Assembly (NCBI RefSeq): GCF_030272615.1
Contig: NC_081410.1
Location: 288,237,957 to 288,301,956, forward strand
Source of the DNA: Cryptomeria japonica
Taxonomy: Eukaryota > Streptophyta > Pinopsida > Cupressales > Cupressaceae
Direction of reading: 5' to 3'
DNA: 64,000 bases
Each line of letters begins with the position of its first letter. The stretch's first letter is position 1. The notes below the pieces were generated by a model. The model saw only the letters and a list, made by a program, of their open reading frames with translations, was not told where the DNA came from and made no database searches. The translations under genes and the position numbers were made by a program. Positions 37,216 through 48,714 of the stretch are shown here, in pieces.

Positions 37216-37451
37216 TTATTCTACAATGATGTTGTTCCACACTACGCGATCCAACACATCGATTTCGTCAAAGAACTTGTACTTGGTTAGAAAGTGATGG
37301 ATGGTTCCGTGATACTGAGCGATTTCCTCTCTTTCTTCAATTTCACGGAGCTCCTTTTCAGCCTTTATAAGTTTCTGATAAGTTTTTTCTTGTCTCTACT
37401 TTGCTTTTCCTTCCTTGCACCTAAAATTTTAAATGTCACCTTTCCTACCAT
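37216..37451 (-). pseudogene. Small conserved leader ORF between arrays (Tat-A)
   Basis: Starts MVGKVTFKILGARK. After one frame change it encodes QKLIKAEKELREIEEREE, then a segment with FLTKYKFFDEIDVLDRVVWN, stop at 37216-37218. Its Tat-P partner (48275-48511) has the same ends and conservative changes (K/R, Y/F, E/D). Both share a TAG just before the well-conserved part, which may be a stop or the AG of a splice acceptor. No known domain is recognised; it is a charged helix followed by a mixed segment. Confidence 0.55.
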
Positions 37452-37578
37452 TGAATTAGAAATACTTTATATGCAGAAATGAAATTTTCCAGAATTCAAT
37501 AAAAATTCAGGGTTAGATGCGCAATACAAAATCATGCAAAAATGACACAAGAATTTTTTAATTATCAATATTTTAGGG

Positions 37579-37692
37579 CAATTGTGATCCGTTTAGGCAA
37601 TTGTGACATCCTGTGTGGTCAATTGTGACATGTTGTCAGGGTGATTGCGATATGATATGAGCAATTGCGAACTTCTGCGTATGCAATTGCGA
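37579..37692 (-). repeat. 22-bp-period TCGCAATTG array, leader, PBS-proximal (Tat-A)
   Basis: CAATTGTGA or CAATTGCGA 9-mers on the plus strand start at 37579, 37598, 37620, 37642, 37662 and 37684. Confidence 0.9.
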
Positions 37693-37758
37693 CGTCTAAT
37701 TTCTTGTGTCTATACGAATCTGCAAAACATATCAAAACAAAATCAAAGGTTAGAGTGA

Positions 37759-37776
37759 TTCATGTCGGGTTCACCA
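37759..37776 (-). other. Tat-A primer-binding site
   Basis: The minus strand reads TGGTGAACCCGACATGAA two bases after the 5' LTR end. Tat-P has TGGTGAACTCAGCGTGAA in the same place. The cognate tRNA is not assigned. Confidence 0.6.
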
Positions 37777-37778
37777 AA

Positions 37779-38878
37779 TATCATCATGCTTGAAATCATC
37801 AGGAATCTAAGAATAATTAGACTAAAAGGATGAATCACAAGAATCCTTAACTAATTAAACTGATTCTAAACACAATTCAATAAAATAAATGAAGGAAATA
37901 ATAAATTTAAACTAATTAAAACTCCCTATTCTCCACTTGTGCTTCCATTGTTCTTCTCCAATTTGCATGGTTGATGGCTCTCAGGTATTGCACCAATTTC
38001 TTTCATAAAAATGTTTTAAAGACTGTGATTCTAAAAAAAGCTAGATTAAATTGATGAAAAGAGGTTGAATTTATAGATTTTCAACACAGAGGGGGTGAGA
38101 AATAGAACTCAAGTGTTGATTGATAGATAACTGATTTAGATTGATTAGTGAACTCAATTGATTGATCTATTAACTCACTTGATTGAGTTGCAACTCATTT
38201 GATTGAGTAGTGAACTGGATTAATTGATTAGTCAACTCGATTGATTAGTGAACTGAATAGATGGATTAGTCATAAAAAGGTGATTGAGAGTTAAAAAGGA
38301 TGATTGATGAGTTAGCTGATTAGACAACTGATTTGATCAATCAGTTCTATTTTTAGCATGTGTTGTAGGAATTTGAAATTGAATTTGATTTTGATTTTCA
38401 ATTTGGATTTGAATTTGGTCATTCGAATGCTGAAATGCACATGAAATTAACTGAAATTTCAGATTTGGGAAAAATGTGAATTTGATGATATGAAATCAAT
38501 TGAAATGATCTTAAATTCAAATTTGGGGAAATGAAATGAAATTAGATGGAATTATTTGGAATTATAATTTGGGGAATTGGAGGAATAAGTTAATTAATTT
38601 AAATGAAATTATTTAAACATAAGAATAGAAATTTAATTAAATAATAAAGATTATTTAACTAAGGAATAAATCATAATTAATTAAATAATTGATATTTAAT
38701 TAATAATTGAGATAGGGTTCACTAATTAAACAATATGAGAATAGAAATAGAATAAATAGGAGTGTTGAAGGGCAATGATTAGAAGAAATGGTTAGTTTAA
38801 TCAAATAATTAAAGAATTACTTAATTAAATAGACGAATAATTAGTGTAGAATTAATGAGACATTTTTAGGTGTCTACA
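37779..38878 (-). repeat. Tat-A 5' LTR (1100 bp)
   Basis: Starts TGTAGACACC at 38878 (minus), ends at 37779. It is a close copy of 21801-22893 with scattered substitutions and small indels. TATAAAT is at 38069-38075 (minus), with the 21-bp array at 38129-38254 upstream of it. This LTR would drive the element's RNA. Confidence 0.9.
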
Positions 38879-38883
38879 ACATC
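38879..38883. repeat. Target-site duplication of Tat-A (right)
   Basis: ACATC, identical to 21796-21800. Confidence 0.85.
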
Positions 38884-39905
38884 TATTGTGTTTTGATCAA
38901 AACCACATTAATCACTACCTTGAGACTGTTTGAAACACTATATCTGTTATTGATGATGATTTGAAGGTTCTTTTGCATAGTTGGTTGTAGCTTTTCCATG
39001 AGTATTTCAAAGTGTTGTGACCACTCTCCTCAAAGATAATTTAGCTATATGATCATGGTGATGAATGTTATATATCCTAAGTTATATTCACTTAGAGACT
39101 CTGAACAATAATGTTACACTATCTCTTCAATGATCTCACTGCTTGATGTATGTCCTACAAACTATCCATGAAATCACCCATCTCTTTGAGGACTATTATT
39201 GTTTTGTAGGCTTGATATCTACAGTCACTATGCAAGCTTTGGATTCTATTAAAATCTCTTGATATTATGCCATTTTGTACCTTTAATGCTGAATAATCTG
39301 TGATTGAATAATCTATGTATGCATCTTTGTTGGTATGTACTACTCCTCTAGCTACAAATTATCCTTAACCAGGAATGACTATCAAGAGTTGTTGAAGACT
39401 TGATTTGAGGTTGTGATCTTAAGGCATCTGTAACTTTGATTGCTTGAGTGCATTGTAGTCACTACTCTTGATGAAAATTCAACATTAGTACTTTTTCCTT
39501 GTATATACCTTGGTTTGTATTACTCCTATGTATTTTGATGCATTAGGATTGTTAATGTGTTATTAACAAGGTATGTGGCTACCTTTTGACAATGAATCTT
39601 GTTGTATGGCAGTGACCTTTGTTACTTATTGTAGCTATACGGTATTCTTCAATATGATTGTATATTGCTTTATGACTATCACCTTTTGATGCTTGAGGTT
39701 GTCCATAGGCTGTAACCTTCATGGGTGTGCTCATTGTATTCAAAATAGTCTCAGAGATCTTCAACATTTGGTAGGTATTGTTATAACGGTTAGAGTTCCC
39801 TGTGATTTAAAACATGTAGACAGTACTAATAGTCATTTACACACTTGGAAATCGCTTTCCACACAACTCTTTGATATTGACAGTGGCGTAGCCCCTTTTG
39901 ACCTT
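38884..39905 (+). repeat. Repeat D, copy 1, right part
   Basis: It continues D across the Tat-A insertion (TATTGTGTTTTGATC...). It matches 41105-42105 along its length, with scattered differences. It ends abruptly at a B-type gag fragment. No ORF is credible. Confidence 0.75.
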
Positions 39906-41089
39906 ATTTTTGGAACAACGGGATCTTGTTGCACTGGTTTAGGCTGAAAGTGTACTTTTTGCTTTTCTTTTGCTCCTGCAGGTTGTCCTCTTGGCAAAAT
40001 CTACACATTTTGGAAAGGTTGAGGTACCCTAGCAGCTTGTTGGGTTGTACAAGGTTGTTGTTTTCCCTTATCATCTTTTTACTGATCATTTCCAACTCAT
40101 TGTTGATGATTTGCAGCTTGGTGTCCTATGTCAATATGCTACACTTTTTTGACCTTGTATTGGCAACAATAGGTGTATGAGGTTGATTTTGCACTTGTGC
40201 CTGATTAACTCCACAAAATTCTTCACCCTGTTAATTCATTAAGGCAACCTTAGGAAATTTTGATTCCTCATTAACACCTACATCCTAAAAAGATGTAGGA
40301 TTATTCTGTACCATCAAAGCATGTGACTAAGCATGTGTTGTATTCAAACAAGATGCTTGATTATGGGCTTGTTGACACAGAAAGCACCAATCTTGTGCTA
40401 AATTGTTTTGTATAGGCACAATCTCCTTAAAATTGTTGGTAGTATTTTGATTGTACTACTAGTAAGGCCTATTATTATAGTTCCTCCTCTAATTCTGAGG
40501 ATCAGCTTGGTAGTTAGGCCTACTAGGCTGATATGGAGCTTGATAAGGGGCTTGGTACCTCTAATTTTGGCCTTGATTTTTCTTAAGGCTTACCAATTCA
40601 TTACTAACAAACTGCAATAATTTTTCCATCCTTTCTTGGGTACCTTTGAGCTCTTGCAGCTCTATATTTGTTGTCACAACATTATTATGAGCAAAAGTTT
40701 GGAAGCCTAATACTAGAACAACAAGTGATGCTGCTATAGGAGGTTCTTGTAAGGACATTAATGGCTGAATATTAGGAAAAATAGGCATAGTAGGCCTAGG
40801 GGAAATATTACCATCTTGTATAAGGTTTTTTTCTACTCTAATAGCTATATCATAAGTTGTTGGTAATGTAACCCCACCCATAGACTGAATCATAACAGCA
40901 ATATCATTTTTTAAAGCTCTCAAATAATATAAAAATGTATGTTTAGGAGAGGGTTTTACCATTGTAGAAATTTTATTCCATGTTCACTCAAAATGGCAGA
41001 TGAAATCTGTCATCTGATCTTGTGGAGCCCTCTTGATAGTGGTCATCTTCTCAACCAATGACAGGTGATCTGACTTATCTACAAATTCA
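39906..41089 (-). pseudogene. Gag fragment of a B-type element
   Basis: The minus strand matches B's gag at 15780-16945. ORF 40962-40561 has MVKPSPKHTFLYYL, MGGVTLPTTYDIAIRVEKN and TQERMEKLLQFVSNELVSLK. A zinc-knuckle-like CFLCQQAHNQASC follows near 40380, then the start of the linker to protease. Both ends stop abruptly against D repeat copies, so this is a rearranged piece rather than an insertion with LTRs. Confidence 0.8.
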
Positions 41090-42583
41090 TCTCTATTGCA
41101 TTTATTATGTTTTGATCAAAACCACATTAATCACTACCTTGAGACTATTTGAAACACTATATTTGTTATTGATGATGATTTGAAGGTTCTTTTGCATAGT
41201 TGGTTGTAGCTTTTTTATGAGTATTTCTGAATGTTGTGACCACTATCCTCAAAGATAATTTTCCTCTATGATCATGGTGATGAATGTTATGTATCCTAAG
41301 TTGTATTCACTTAGAGACTCTAAACAATAATGTTGCACTATCTCTTCAATGAGCTCACTTTTTTATCTTTGTCCTAAAAACTATCGATGAAATCACCCAT
41401 CTCTTTGAAGACTGTTATTGTTTCGTAGGCTTTATATCTACAATCACTATTCAAGCTTTGGATTCTGTTAAAAGATCTTGATATTATGTCATGTTGTACC
41501 TTTGATGTTGAATAATCTATGTATGCAGGTTAGTTGGTATGTACTACTCCTTTAGCTACAAATTGTCCTTAACCGGTAATGGCTATCAAGGGTTGTTGAA
41601 GACTTGAATTGAGGTTGTGATCTTAAGGCATCTGTAACTTTGATTGCTTGACTGCACTATGGTCACTACTCTTGATGAAAATTTAGCATTAGTACTTTTT
41701 CCTTGTATATACCTTGGTCTGTATTAGACCTATGTATGTTGATGCACAATGACTGTTAATGTGCTATTAACAAGGTATGTGGTTGTCTTTTGACAGTGAA
41801 TCTCCTTGTATGATAGTGACCTTTGTTACTTATTGTAGCTATACTATATTCTTCAAAATTACTATATATTTATTTATGACTATGACTTTTTGATGTTTGA
41901 GGTTGTCCATAGGTTGTAACCTTCATGGGTATGCTCATTGTATTGAAAATAGTCTCTGAGATCTTCAACATTTGGTAGGTATTGTTATAACGGTTAGAGT
42001 TCCCTAAGATTTAAACCATGTAGACAGTACTAACAGTCATTTACACACTTGGAAACCTCTTTTTGCACACCTCTTTGATATTGACAATGGCGTAGCCCTT
42101 TTTGAGTGATCTAAGCTAAAATATTCCTTAACTATGATGATTCCTTCAACTTTGTTTTGATGATCATGCATGCAACTACCATTTTCTTTTTATTTGTGCA
42201 AACTCTAGGACTGAGACTGAATTCTTCAAATATTTTGCTTAATAAATGAAATGTATTGAACGATGTGGTCTCTTAATTCACTGTCTGTCCTTTTTAGATG
42301 ACTGTTATTAATTTTTTGGGTTGTTATCATGATTTCCATTATGAGTCCTTTGCATTATGGATTGTACTTTTAGGTTGGTTGTTCTTTGGTCTTTACTGTC
42401 ATCTCATAAACATTGTCTACCTTGAATCTATTATTATGAAGCTTCTTTATTCCTTCCATAGATATGATGTTTGATGAGCACTTTTACCTCTTTGTGCACT
42501 GTTTTGATGTATGTTATTACTCATTGCCTGCACTCTAAAGATTAAATCATAGCCACTGTGTTATGTTGTTACGTTGCCTATTA
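41090..42583 (+). repeat. Repeat D, copy 2
   Basis: 41105-42105 repeats 38884-39905, and 42021-42580 repeats 3531-4100. This copy therefore links the other two and shows the continuous order of D. It is cut at its right end by a Copia LTR fragment. Confidence 0.75.
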
Positions 42584-42870
42584 TTGAAATCAGGGATCAC
42601 TGAAAGGGGGGGTGAATCAATGCTTTACCGATTAACAGATTTACAAACATAACTTTAAACCACCAGAGGAAAACACTTGAAACTGAAATGCAGAAACATA
42701 AAACAATCAACCACAAAAGCATAACACCGGATTTTTACGTGGAAACCCAAATGGGAAAAACCATGGTGGGATTTGAACCCACAATATTATTCCACTATGG
42801 CCAGTAGCAAAACAATATTAGAATATGGTATTTGAACCCACAATATTACAATATTACAATTTTAATATGG
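42584..42870 (-). repeat. Copia LTR 3' fragment
   Basis: The minus strand ends with the C-rich GATTCACCCCCCC tract (42604-42620) and includes GGGTTTCCACGTAAAAAT and the GTGGG/CCCAC stem-loop (42766-42782), as in the other Copia LTRs. The upstream two-thirds of the LTR are absent. The right limit is approximate. Confidence 0.65.
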
Positions 42871-43017
42871 TTGAAATATTTTAAAGGGAAAAGAATGAAT
42901 AGTGGTGACTCACACATGAGGTCATAATTTACTTAGAATTTTTTTATTTTTTTTCAATATTCTAATTGAGCACATGGTGTAGGAGAAATAATAAGATTTT
43001 AGAAGCAAATCTCGAAT

Positions 43018-43587
43018 TCAAAATGCATGGTAAAATGTAATCACCACTATGACAAGTTTTAAGGAATATGCCTTGCATGAAAGAATTTCAAATTCAAATT
43101 CAATATCTTGAGGAGATCTCCTTATGGTGCCCAGCTGCTCTAACAGTGACAAATGATAAGATTTGTCTTCAAAGTGTGAGTTCAACCTATTACCTAGTTC
43201 ATCCCAGGTAGCAATTGAATTTAAAAGTAACCATCTGAACCACTTAAGCACTTTGCCTTTGAATGATGCGGCTAGAAGTCTAATTGCAACATTCTCTTGT
43301 GTGATATGATGTACTCCACACAATGAAGCTATGTCCCTTATATGATCAATGGGTGTGGTTTGATCTTCTCCTATGAAGAAAGGTAGGCTTTTTAATGTTG
43401 CTACAGGAGTATCATCATGATGTGTAAGGTTCAAGGGGTTGCCTTGATTGAAAGGCACAAAAGGTTGAATTCTTGGTAGAGCCATTGGAATAATAGGTGG
43501 GTTTAAAGGTGCTTGAGATAAAGAGTTTGAAAACAAAGGATTATTGTAAGTTGTAACTGAAGGTTGAACAATGGGAGGAATAGACAA
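43018..43587 (-). pseudogene. Gag N-terminal half of a second B-type element
   Basis: 189 codons with MALPRIQPFVPFN, LKSLPFFIGEDQTTPIDHIR, CGVHHITQENVAIRLLAASF, KVLKWFRWLLLNS and LGNRLNSHFEDKSYHLSLLEQ. It aligns with B's gag at 16971-17547. The rest of the capsid and everything after it is missing. The frame is open, so this copy is less decayed than B. Confidence 0.82.
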
Positions 43588-43882
43588 AACTTGGGTTAAT
43601 GGATTTGATGAATTTTCTAGATTTGTTCCTTTATTTGTTGTCTTACTCTTCCTCTTTGGTGGTGATAGATGAGAATGTTCAATATGCTCCTTTGTCTTGT
43701 TTGAATCTTTCTCATAAGCTACAATTCACTAGATCTGCTTGAAACCAAGAAATATGAGTCGCCAGGTATGAAATTTGTTGCCTCTAAAGGTTGAAGTTAC
43801 TACAACTCCCATCAATATAGGAACCAAGATGGCCTTATATGAACTAAAATAGTTCAATAGTCCCACTAGGCATGCCAAAAAT
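43588..43882 (-). other. Leader and PBS of the second B-type element
   Basis: GAGTCGCCAGGTA (near 43750, plus strand) is shared with 17590. TGGCATGCC on the minus strand (43869-43877) follows the LTR edge at 43883, as in B. Confidence 0.5.
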
Positions 43883-44990
43883 TGTTATCACCAAGATTGC
43901 ACCCGCGAATGCTCAACTGAAAGCTCAGCAATCTTGTGAAACATTGGAAGATTTATGAGCCTGTGGGATGCCTATGGTCTAAATTGACCTCCAAAGTGAG
44001 TTTGTTCTCTTTGATGAAACCTCCTCCAACTTGACTTGATGGGAAAAGGGATAGGAAGAAAACTTAAAATAAAACCTATCCTAAGAGGTGATACACCAAA
44101 TCATTGAGAAGCCTAATCAACTAAACTAACTCACAACACATCTTAACAAAAGAAACCTTGTTTGTCAAAGCTCAACATTGCATGTAATACATAAATATTT
44201 CATAGAAAATGGTTGGTTTCAGAGTTTGCTTGAAAGAAAAATAATGAGTTTTCACAGCTAAAAACTACTAAGACTAGCTGAACACAATCTTTAACCTATA
44301 ATTACTATGCATCTTCTTGCATTAATGATGTTTGAAAGAGATAAAATAAGAAAATTCTAAAAATGAATCACAAGAACTTCATCAAATATTTCATTCAACA
44401 CAACACATAAAGTATCAAGAAGGAAAACTTTTATCCTTTTATTCAAAATCTGAAAGAGTTGCTATTACAACTAACAATGCTTCCATGGTGAGCTACAAAA
44501 TCCTCATGCCTTGTTGCTGATAGCCAAAAGGTAGAGAGAAAAAGGAACTAGAAAAGAATGAAGAGAAGAAGAAGCCTTATAGAAAAGGAGTTGAAAGTTG
44601 ATTGATTGATGCATTTGTAGAACTATGCTTCAACTAGTGGTCTTCTCCTTGGAATCGTCACCAAATTTTCATGATATGGCCTTGAGGGTCGAATTTTAGC
44701 TGAAAGAATGCAAAAGAGGAGTCCAAACTAAAATAAACTGACTGAAGATGGTCTTAAAAGGTGTCTCAATTGATACTCAACCCTTGTGGAGTCTTAACTA
44801 CTATAAGACTACTCAAAAGCTCCTCCTTTTTAGGGTCAAACTCAAAGGTGACTGAGAAATCCACCCTAGATTCTCAAAAACTTATTGAACTGAAAGTGTT
44901 GAGCACTTCAATTGATTTATGATATTCTAAGTATGGAGTCAGCTTTAGCTCATATTGTTTAAAGAAAAGGTCCATAATTTTCATAAACAG
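43883..44990 (-). repeat. 5' LTR of the second B-type element (right end not fixed)
   Basis: Its left 230 bases align with 17718-18000. The right boundary near 44990 is set only by the start of fragment E. No gene is seen. Confidence 0.45.
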
Positions 44991-45010
44991 TTTCATAGAT
45001 ACCTTTAGGG

Positions 45011-46809
45011 TATATTGGTAGGGCTACCACTTCCATGACCTCTAGCACCTTTGTTGGTGTTAATACACTTATTGGAGATGGTACTTGTAGTGAAACGAGA
45101 GGTGGTATTGGCCCTCGTGACTCTACTACTTTGCCTCCACTGCCCCCACCTAATAATCTAGTTTTGAATATAATTTTGCAGAATATGGGACAGTTACAAC
45201 AACAATTTACTACTCTCGCATTTGCTACTAATCAATCCTCTCTTCCTACTTATTATCGTCACAATCTGCTTGATCTAAGCTTGAACACAATCACCCCTCA
45301 AGGGGAAAGGAGATCCTAACACTCATCGATTCTTTCATGACTCTTTGCAATGACTATCACAACTTGGAATTCTTGCTTCTAAAGTTATTCTCTCGGTCGC
45401 TTAAGGGAAGTGTTCTAGAATGGTATAGTTCATTTCTAGACTATGCTGTCAAGTCATTTGATCAACTTATGGATTCCTTTCATACGCGGTTTTAGGAAAA
45501 CATTAGAAGCAAGGTCACTGTAGCAGACCTTTTTCATTACAAGCAAAAACCCAATGAGGGGATAATTGAGTTTATCTCTTGCAACTAGTCACTTTGTATA
45601 AAGATTCATTTTGCCTTGCTAGATAGTGATTTGTAATGTTCATCAAAAATTTGTAACCAACACTATGAGATAAATCATCTCTTAATCACTATTCAAAATT
45701 TACCAATCTATGGTTTGTACTCAGTGATTATCATCACATGATGACTCAATTTAGGGAATCTTCTTCAGTCTCTTGTGCTAACACATTTCGAGGTTTGTCT
45801 TTGATGGAAAGCTTTAAAAATTAGGTCGTGGCAAATGTTATTATTGTCCCTCATGCTACTAAGAAGCTTGTGTAGGACCCACAATGAAAACAAGTCTTTA
45901 TTAAGTTATCTAGTTCCTATTTAAGTATAATGCAAAAAGTATTGAAAGATAATCTTGAACCCTCCTTGATATCATACGATTGCCCAACGATAGACCATGC
46001 TCTCGATGGTATGATGGTTCCAAATTCTTTCAATATCACCATGTGTCTATATATGATACCAAGCATTGTATTCATCTTAAACATTTAGTCCAAGATCATA
46101 TAGACAGTAGTGCCATTTGGGTTGGTGAGCATAAACAAAAATCTAACAAGTTTATTGATAAAACCAATAATTCGCTTCATATTTATATGGTTTCTTTTCA
46201 ACATCACTCATCAAACTTCATCCCTTCTTCATTATACCTTAAGACGAGTGGTGTCTTGTTTGTTAACATGGTCACCATCACTCTGATATCGCCCCCTAGC
46301 CAGAGGCCGAAAAATAATGGTATATCTTTTACACCTTTGGATGCTCTTTATAGTGTGAAGCTCACTCTATTATACATACTAACTAATATAAACAATCACA
46401 CTATCACAAGTGTGATGGTAGATCCCACATACCACATTGATGTCATCACAGAGGAGGCCTTATTCATCAATGATCTGCATAAGGCGAGATATGGCTAGTG
46501 TCGTGCCTTTGTTTGCGCGCACAATGGACTCTTTGTTCCTCCTTTGGGCAAGACCACTTTGATGGTCCTCATGGGACCAAATCCAGTGTCAACTAATTTT
46601 TTCATTAAACTCAAAATCAAACCTGTTCCAAGTTAAGCTGGGTATCTTTTTGTTGATCGCCATGAAAGAAATTCCTTCGATTATGCATGTGTTTGAAGTT
46701 CCCTCACGAAGGCACGGTGCAAGTTGTCTAGGACACTAGATTTTAGGCACTGATTTCCCATGGAGGATTTTCATTAGATCACTTCTAACCTGGTCTGATT
46801 GAGCCTATG
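45011..46809 (+). pseudogene. Gag-protease fragment of Gypsy element E
   Basis: ORF 45035-45319 is a Pro/Gly-rich gag N-terminus ending near MGQLQQQFTTLAF. After a frameshift the capsid follows (LEFLLLKLFSRSLKGSVLEWY, SFDQLMDSFHTRF, KQKPNEGIIEFIS; 45360-45600). ORF 45980-46498 has the post-gag motif FQYHHVSIYDTKHCIHLKHL and a decayed protease site SVMVDPTYHIDVITEEAL. The pol part stops at 46809 where Tat-P is inserted. It appears to be a different family from B, C and Tat. Confidence 0.72.
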
Positions 46810-46814
46810 TTTTC
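46810..46814. repeat. Probable target-site duplication of Tat-P (left)
   Basis: TTTTC; the right-hand partner at 63757-63761 is CTTTC (4 of 5 match). Confidence 0.5.
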
Positions 46815-47943
46815 TGTAGACACCTAAAAAATGTCTCATTGGTCGCATACTAATTATGCATCTCATTAATTAAGTAATTTTTTAATTATTTGATTAAACT
46901 AATTAGTTCTTCTGATTATCACCCTTCAACACTTCTAATTATTCAATTTCTATTCTCAAATAAATTTAATCAATTAATCCTCTTCTAAATATTAATTATT
47001 TAATTAATTGCAACATTTTCCTTAGTTAAATAATCTTTATTATTTAATTCAACTCATTTTTATTGTTTAAATAATTTCATTTAATTTATTAACAATTATT
47101 CCTCCAATCCCCAAATTCTAATTCCAATTAATTTCATTTCATTTTCCCCAAATTTGAATTTTATATCATTTCACTTAATTTCATTTCTTCCAAATTAACA
47201 TTTCACCAAATGTGAATTTTAGTTAATTTCATGTGCATTTCAGCATTCGAAAGTCCAAATTCAAATCCAAATCGGAAATGAAAATCAAATTCAATTTCAA
47301 AATCTTACAACACACTAAAATCAAACTGATTGATCAAAGCAATTGACTAATCAGTTAACTCAATTAACTCCTCAATCTCCTATTTTCACTCAAAATCAGC
47401 TTTTTATGACTAATCAATCATTTCAGTCTTCTAACCCATCTAATCAGTCATCTCCTTAATCAATTCAATCTTCTAATCAATCAATTTAGTCAACTGACTA
47501 GTCTATTTAGTCTACCAGTTAATCAATTGAGTTCACTCTCCAATCAATTTTGTTAACAATTCAATCTATTGAGTTCATTGATCAATCAATTTTAGTTGTC
47601 TATCAATCAACACTTGAGTTCAAATTCGCACCTCCTTTGTGTTGAAAATCTATAAATTCATTCTCTTTTCTCATCTTCAAGCTAGATCACAGTCTTCAAA
47701 ATAGTTGCTAATCTATGCAAGAAATCAGTGCAATACCTGAGAGCCATTCAACAACAACTAAGGAGAAGAACAATGGAAGCTACAATGTAATTGAGGGAGT
47801 TTTCAATTAGGGTAATTGTTTAATTCTTTCATTTATGCATTCCATTTCATTGATTTGTGTTTGGAATTGTTTTGATATTTAAGGATCTTGTGATCATCCT
47901 TATTCCCTCTTTAAGCATTTACGACATTCAAGCATGATAAATA
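46815..47943 (+). repeat. Tat-P 5' LTR (1129 bp)
   Basis: Starts TGTAGACACC; ends ...CATGATAAATA before TTGGTGAAC. TATAAAT lies at 47651-47657. AATCAATT and GAGTTCA words recur upstream of it, a decayed version of the Tat-A LTR array. Confidence 0.88.
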
Positions 47944-47944
47944 T

Positions 47945-47962
47945 TGGTGAACTCAGCGTGAA
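47945..47962 (+). other. Tat-P primer-binding site
   Basis: TGGTGAACTCAGCGTGAA, one base after the LTR. Confidence 0.6.
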
Positions 47963-48036
47963 AGACAAGATCTAACCTTCACTTTTTGTTTTATGTGGTT
48001 TTGCAGGTCCGTAAAAGCCCAGAAAATGGAGATCCA

Positions 48037-48146
48037 CAATTGCTAGCTTAGAAATTCGCAATTGCTAATATTTATCCGCAATTGATGTTAAAATTTGTCA
48101 CAATTGGTATTAAATCCCATACAATTGCTAAAATTCACCGCAATTG
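48037..48146 (+). repeat. ~21-bp-period TCGCAATTG array, leader, PBS-proximal (Tat-P)
   Basis: CAATTG cores start at 48037, 48059, 48079, 48101, 48122 and 48141. Several are preceded by TTCG or TCCG. Confidence 0.88.
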
Positions 48147-48274
48147 CCAGAGAAGGGCCAAAAATTCAATTTTTTCTTTGTCATTTCTCAATTATTTGGT
48201 CTTGTGCACCTAACCCATAAATTTTTTTAAATTTTGGAAAATTCACTTTTTTGGCATAAAATGTATGTAATCTG

Positions 48275-48511
48275 ATGGCAGGAAAGGTGACTTTCAAAAT
48301 TTCAGGTGCAAGGAGTGCAAGACAGTATAGAAGATAGCAAAGAGAATACCAAGGGCTACTAAAGGCAGAAAGAAAACTTCATGAAATTGAAGAGGGAGAG
48401 GAAATTGCTCGATACCATAGAAATATCCATCGATTCCTGGCCAAATTCAACTTTTATGATGACATTGATGCAATCACTCGCGTGGGTTGGAGTAACATCA
48501 TTACGGAATAA
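48275..48511 (+). pseudogene. Small conserved leader ORF between arrays (Tat-P)
   Basis: 79 codons from ATG 48275 to TAA 48509-48511 with one TAG at 48335-48337. The start is MAGKVTFKISGARS; after the TAG come LLKAERKLHEIEEGEEIARY, then FLAKFNFYDDIDAITRVGWS. It pairs with 37216-37451 of Tat-A. Many differences between the two look silent or conservative, which suggests past selection on the protein. No known domain is recognised. Confidence 0.55.
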
Positions 48512-48573
48512 ACTTCTATCTTATGTCTTTTACTTCTGTTTGAATTTAAAAAATTTGCCACTTAACTGATCCA

Positions 48574-48714
48574 CAATTGACATTAAAATGTTGCGCAATT
48601 TCTCAGACATGAATTCGCAATTGCTATCATAGTAATTCACAATTGATAGTATATTAATTCACAATTGCTCAGAAGGTAATCCACAATCACTCAGAAGGTA
48701 ATTCGCAATTGCAA
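48574..48714 (+). repeat. 22-bp-period TCGCAATTG array, leader, distal (Tat-P)
   Basis: CAATTG-type cores start at 48574, 48596, 48618, 48640, 48662, 48684 and 48706, exactly 22 bp apart seven times running. Confidence 0.95.

Larger units (their letters stand above)
21801..38878 (-). mobile_element. Tat-A: full-length Tat-type Gypsy retrotransposon, 17.1 kb
   Basis: LTRs at 21801-22893 and 37779-38878 share TGTAGACACC starts, and the element is flanked by ACATC duplications. In transcription order (minus strand): LTR, PBS, leader with motif arrays and small ORFs, gag, protease, G-patch region, RT with RNase H, aRNH, integrase, minisatellite, antisense PMD gene, polypurine tract, LTR. The RNase H followed by aRNH places it in the Tat lineage, and small ORFs ahead of gag recall Ogre. 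It is inactive: gag-pol has many stops and the RT YVDD box reads YVDN. It inserted into repeat D. Confidence 0.92.

Noticed and set aside
37294-37482. 62-codon plus-strand ORF rich in Phe/Leu
   Set aside because: Shadow of the conserved minus-strand leader ORF.
42766-42782. tRNA-like T-arm (GTGGGTTCAAATCCCAC, minus)
   Set aside because: It is the stem-loop of a Copia LTR; the other LTRs have the same stem with different loops, and no acceptor, D or anticodon arms are present.
48574-48714. CRISPR-like array
   Set aside because: The repeated core is only 6-9 bp with 22-bp spacing and lies inside a plant retrotransposon; no cas genes.
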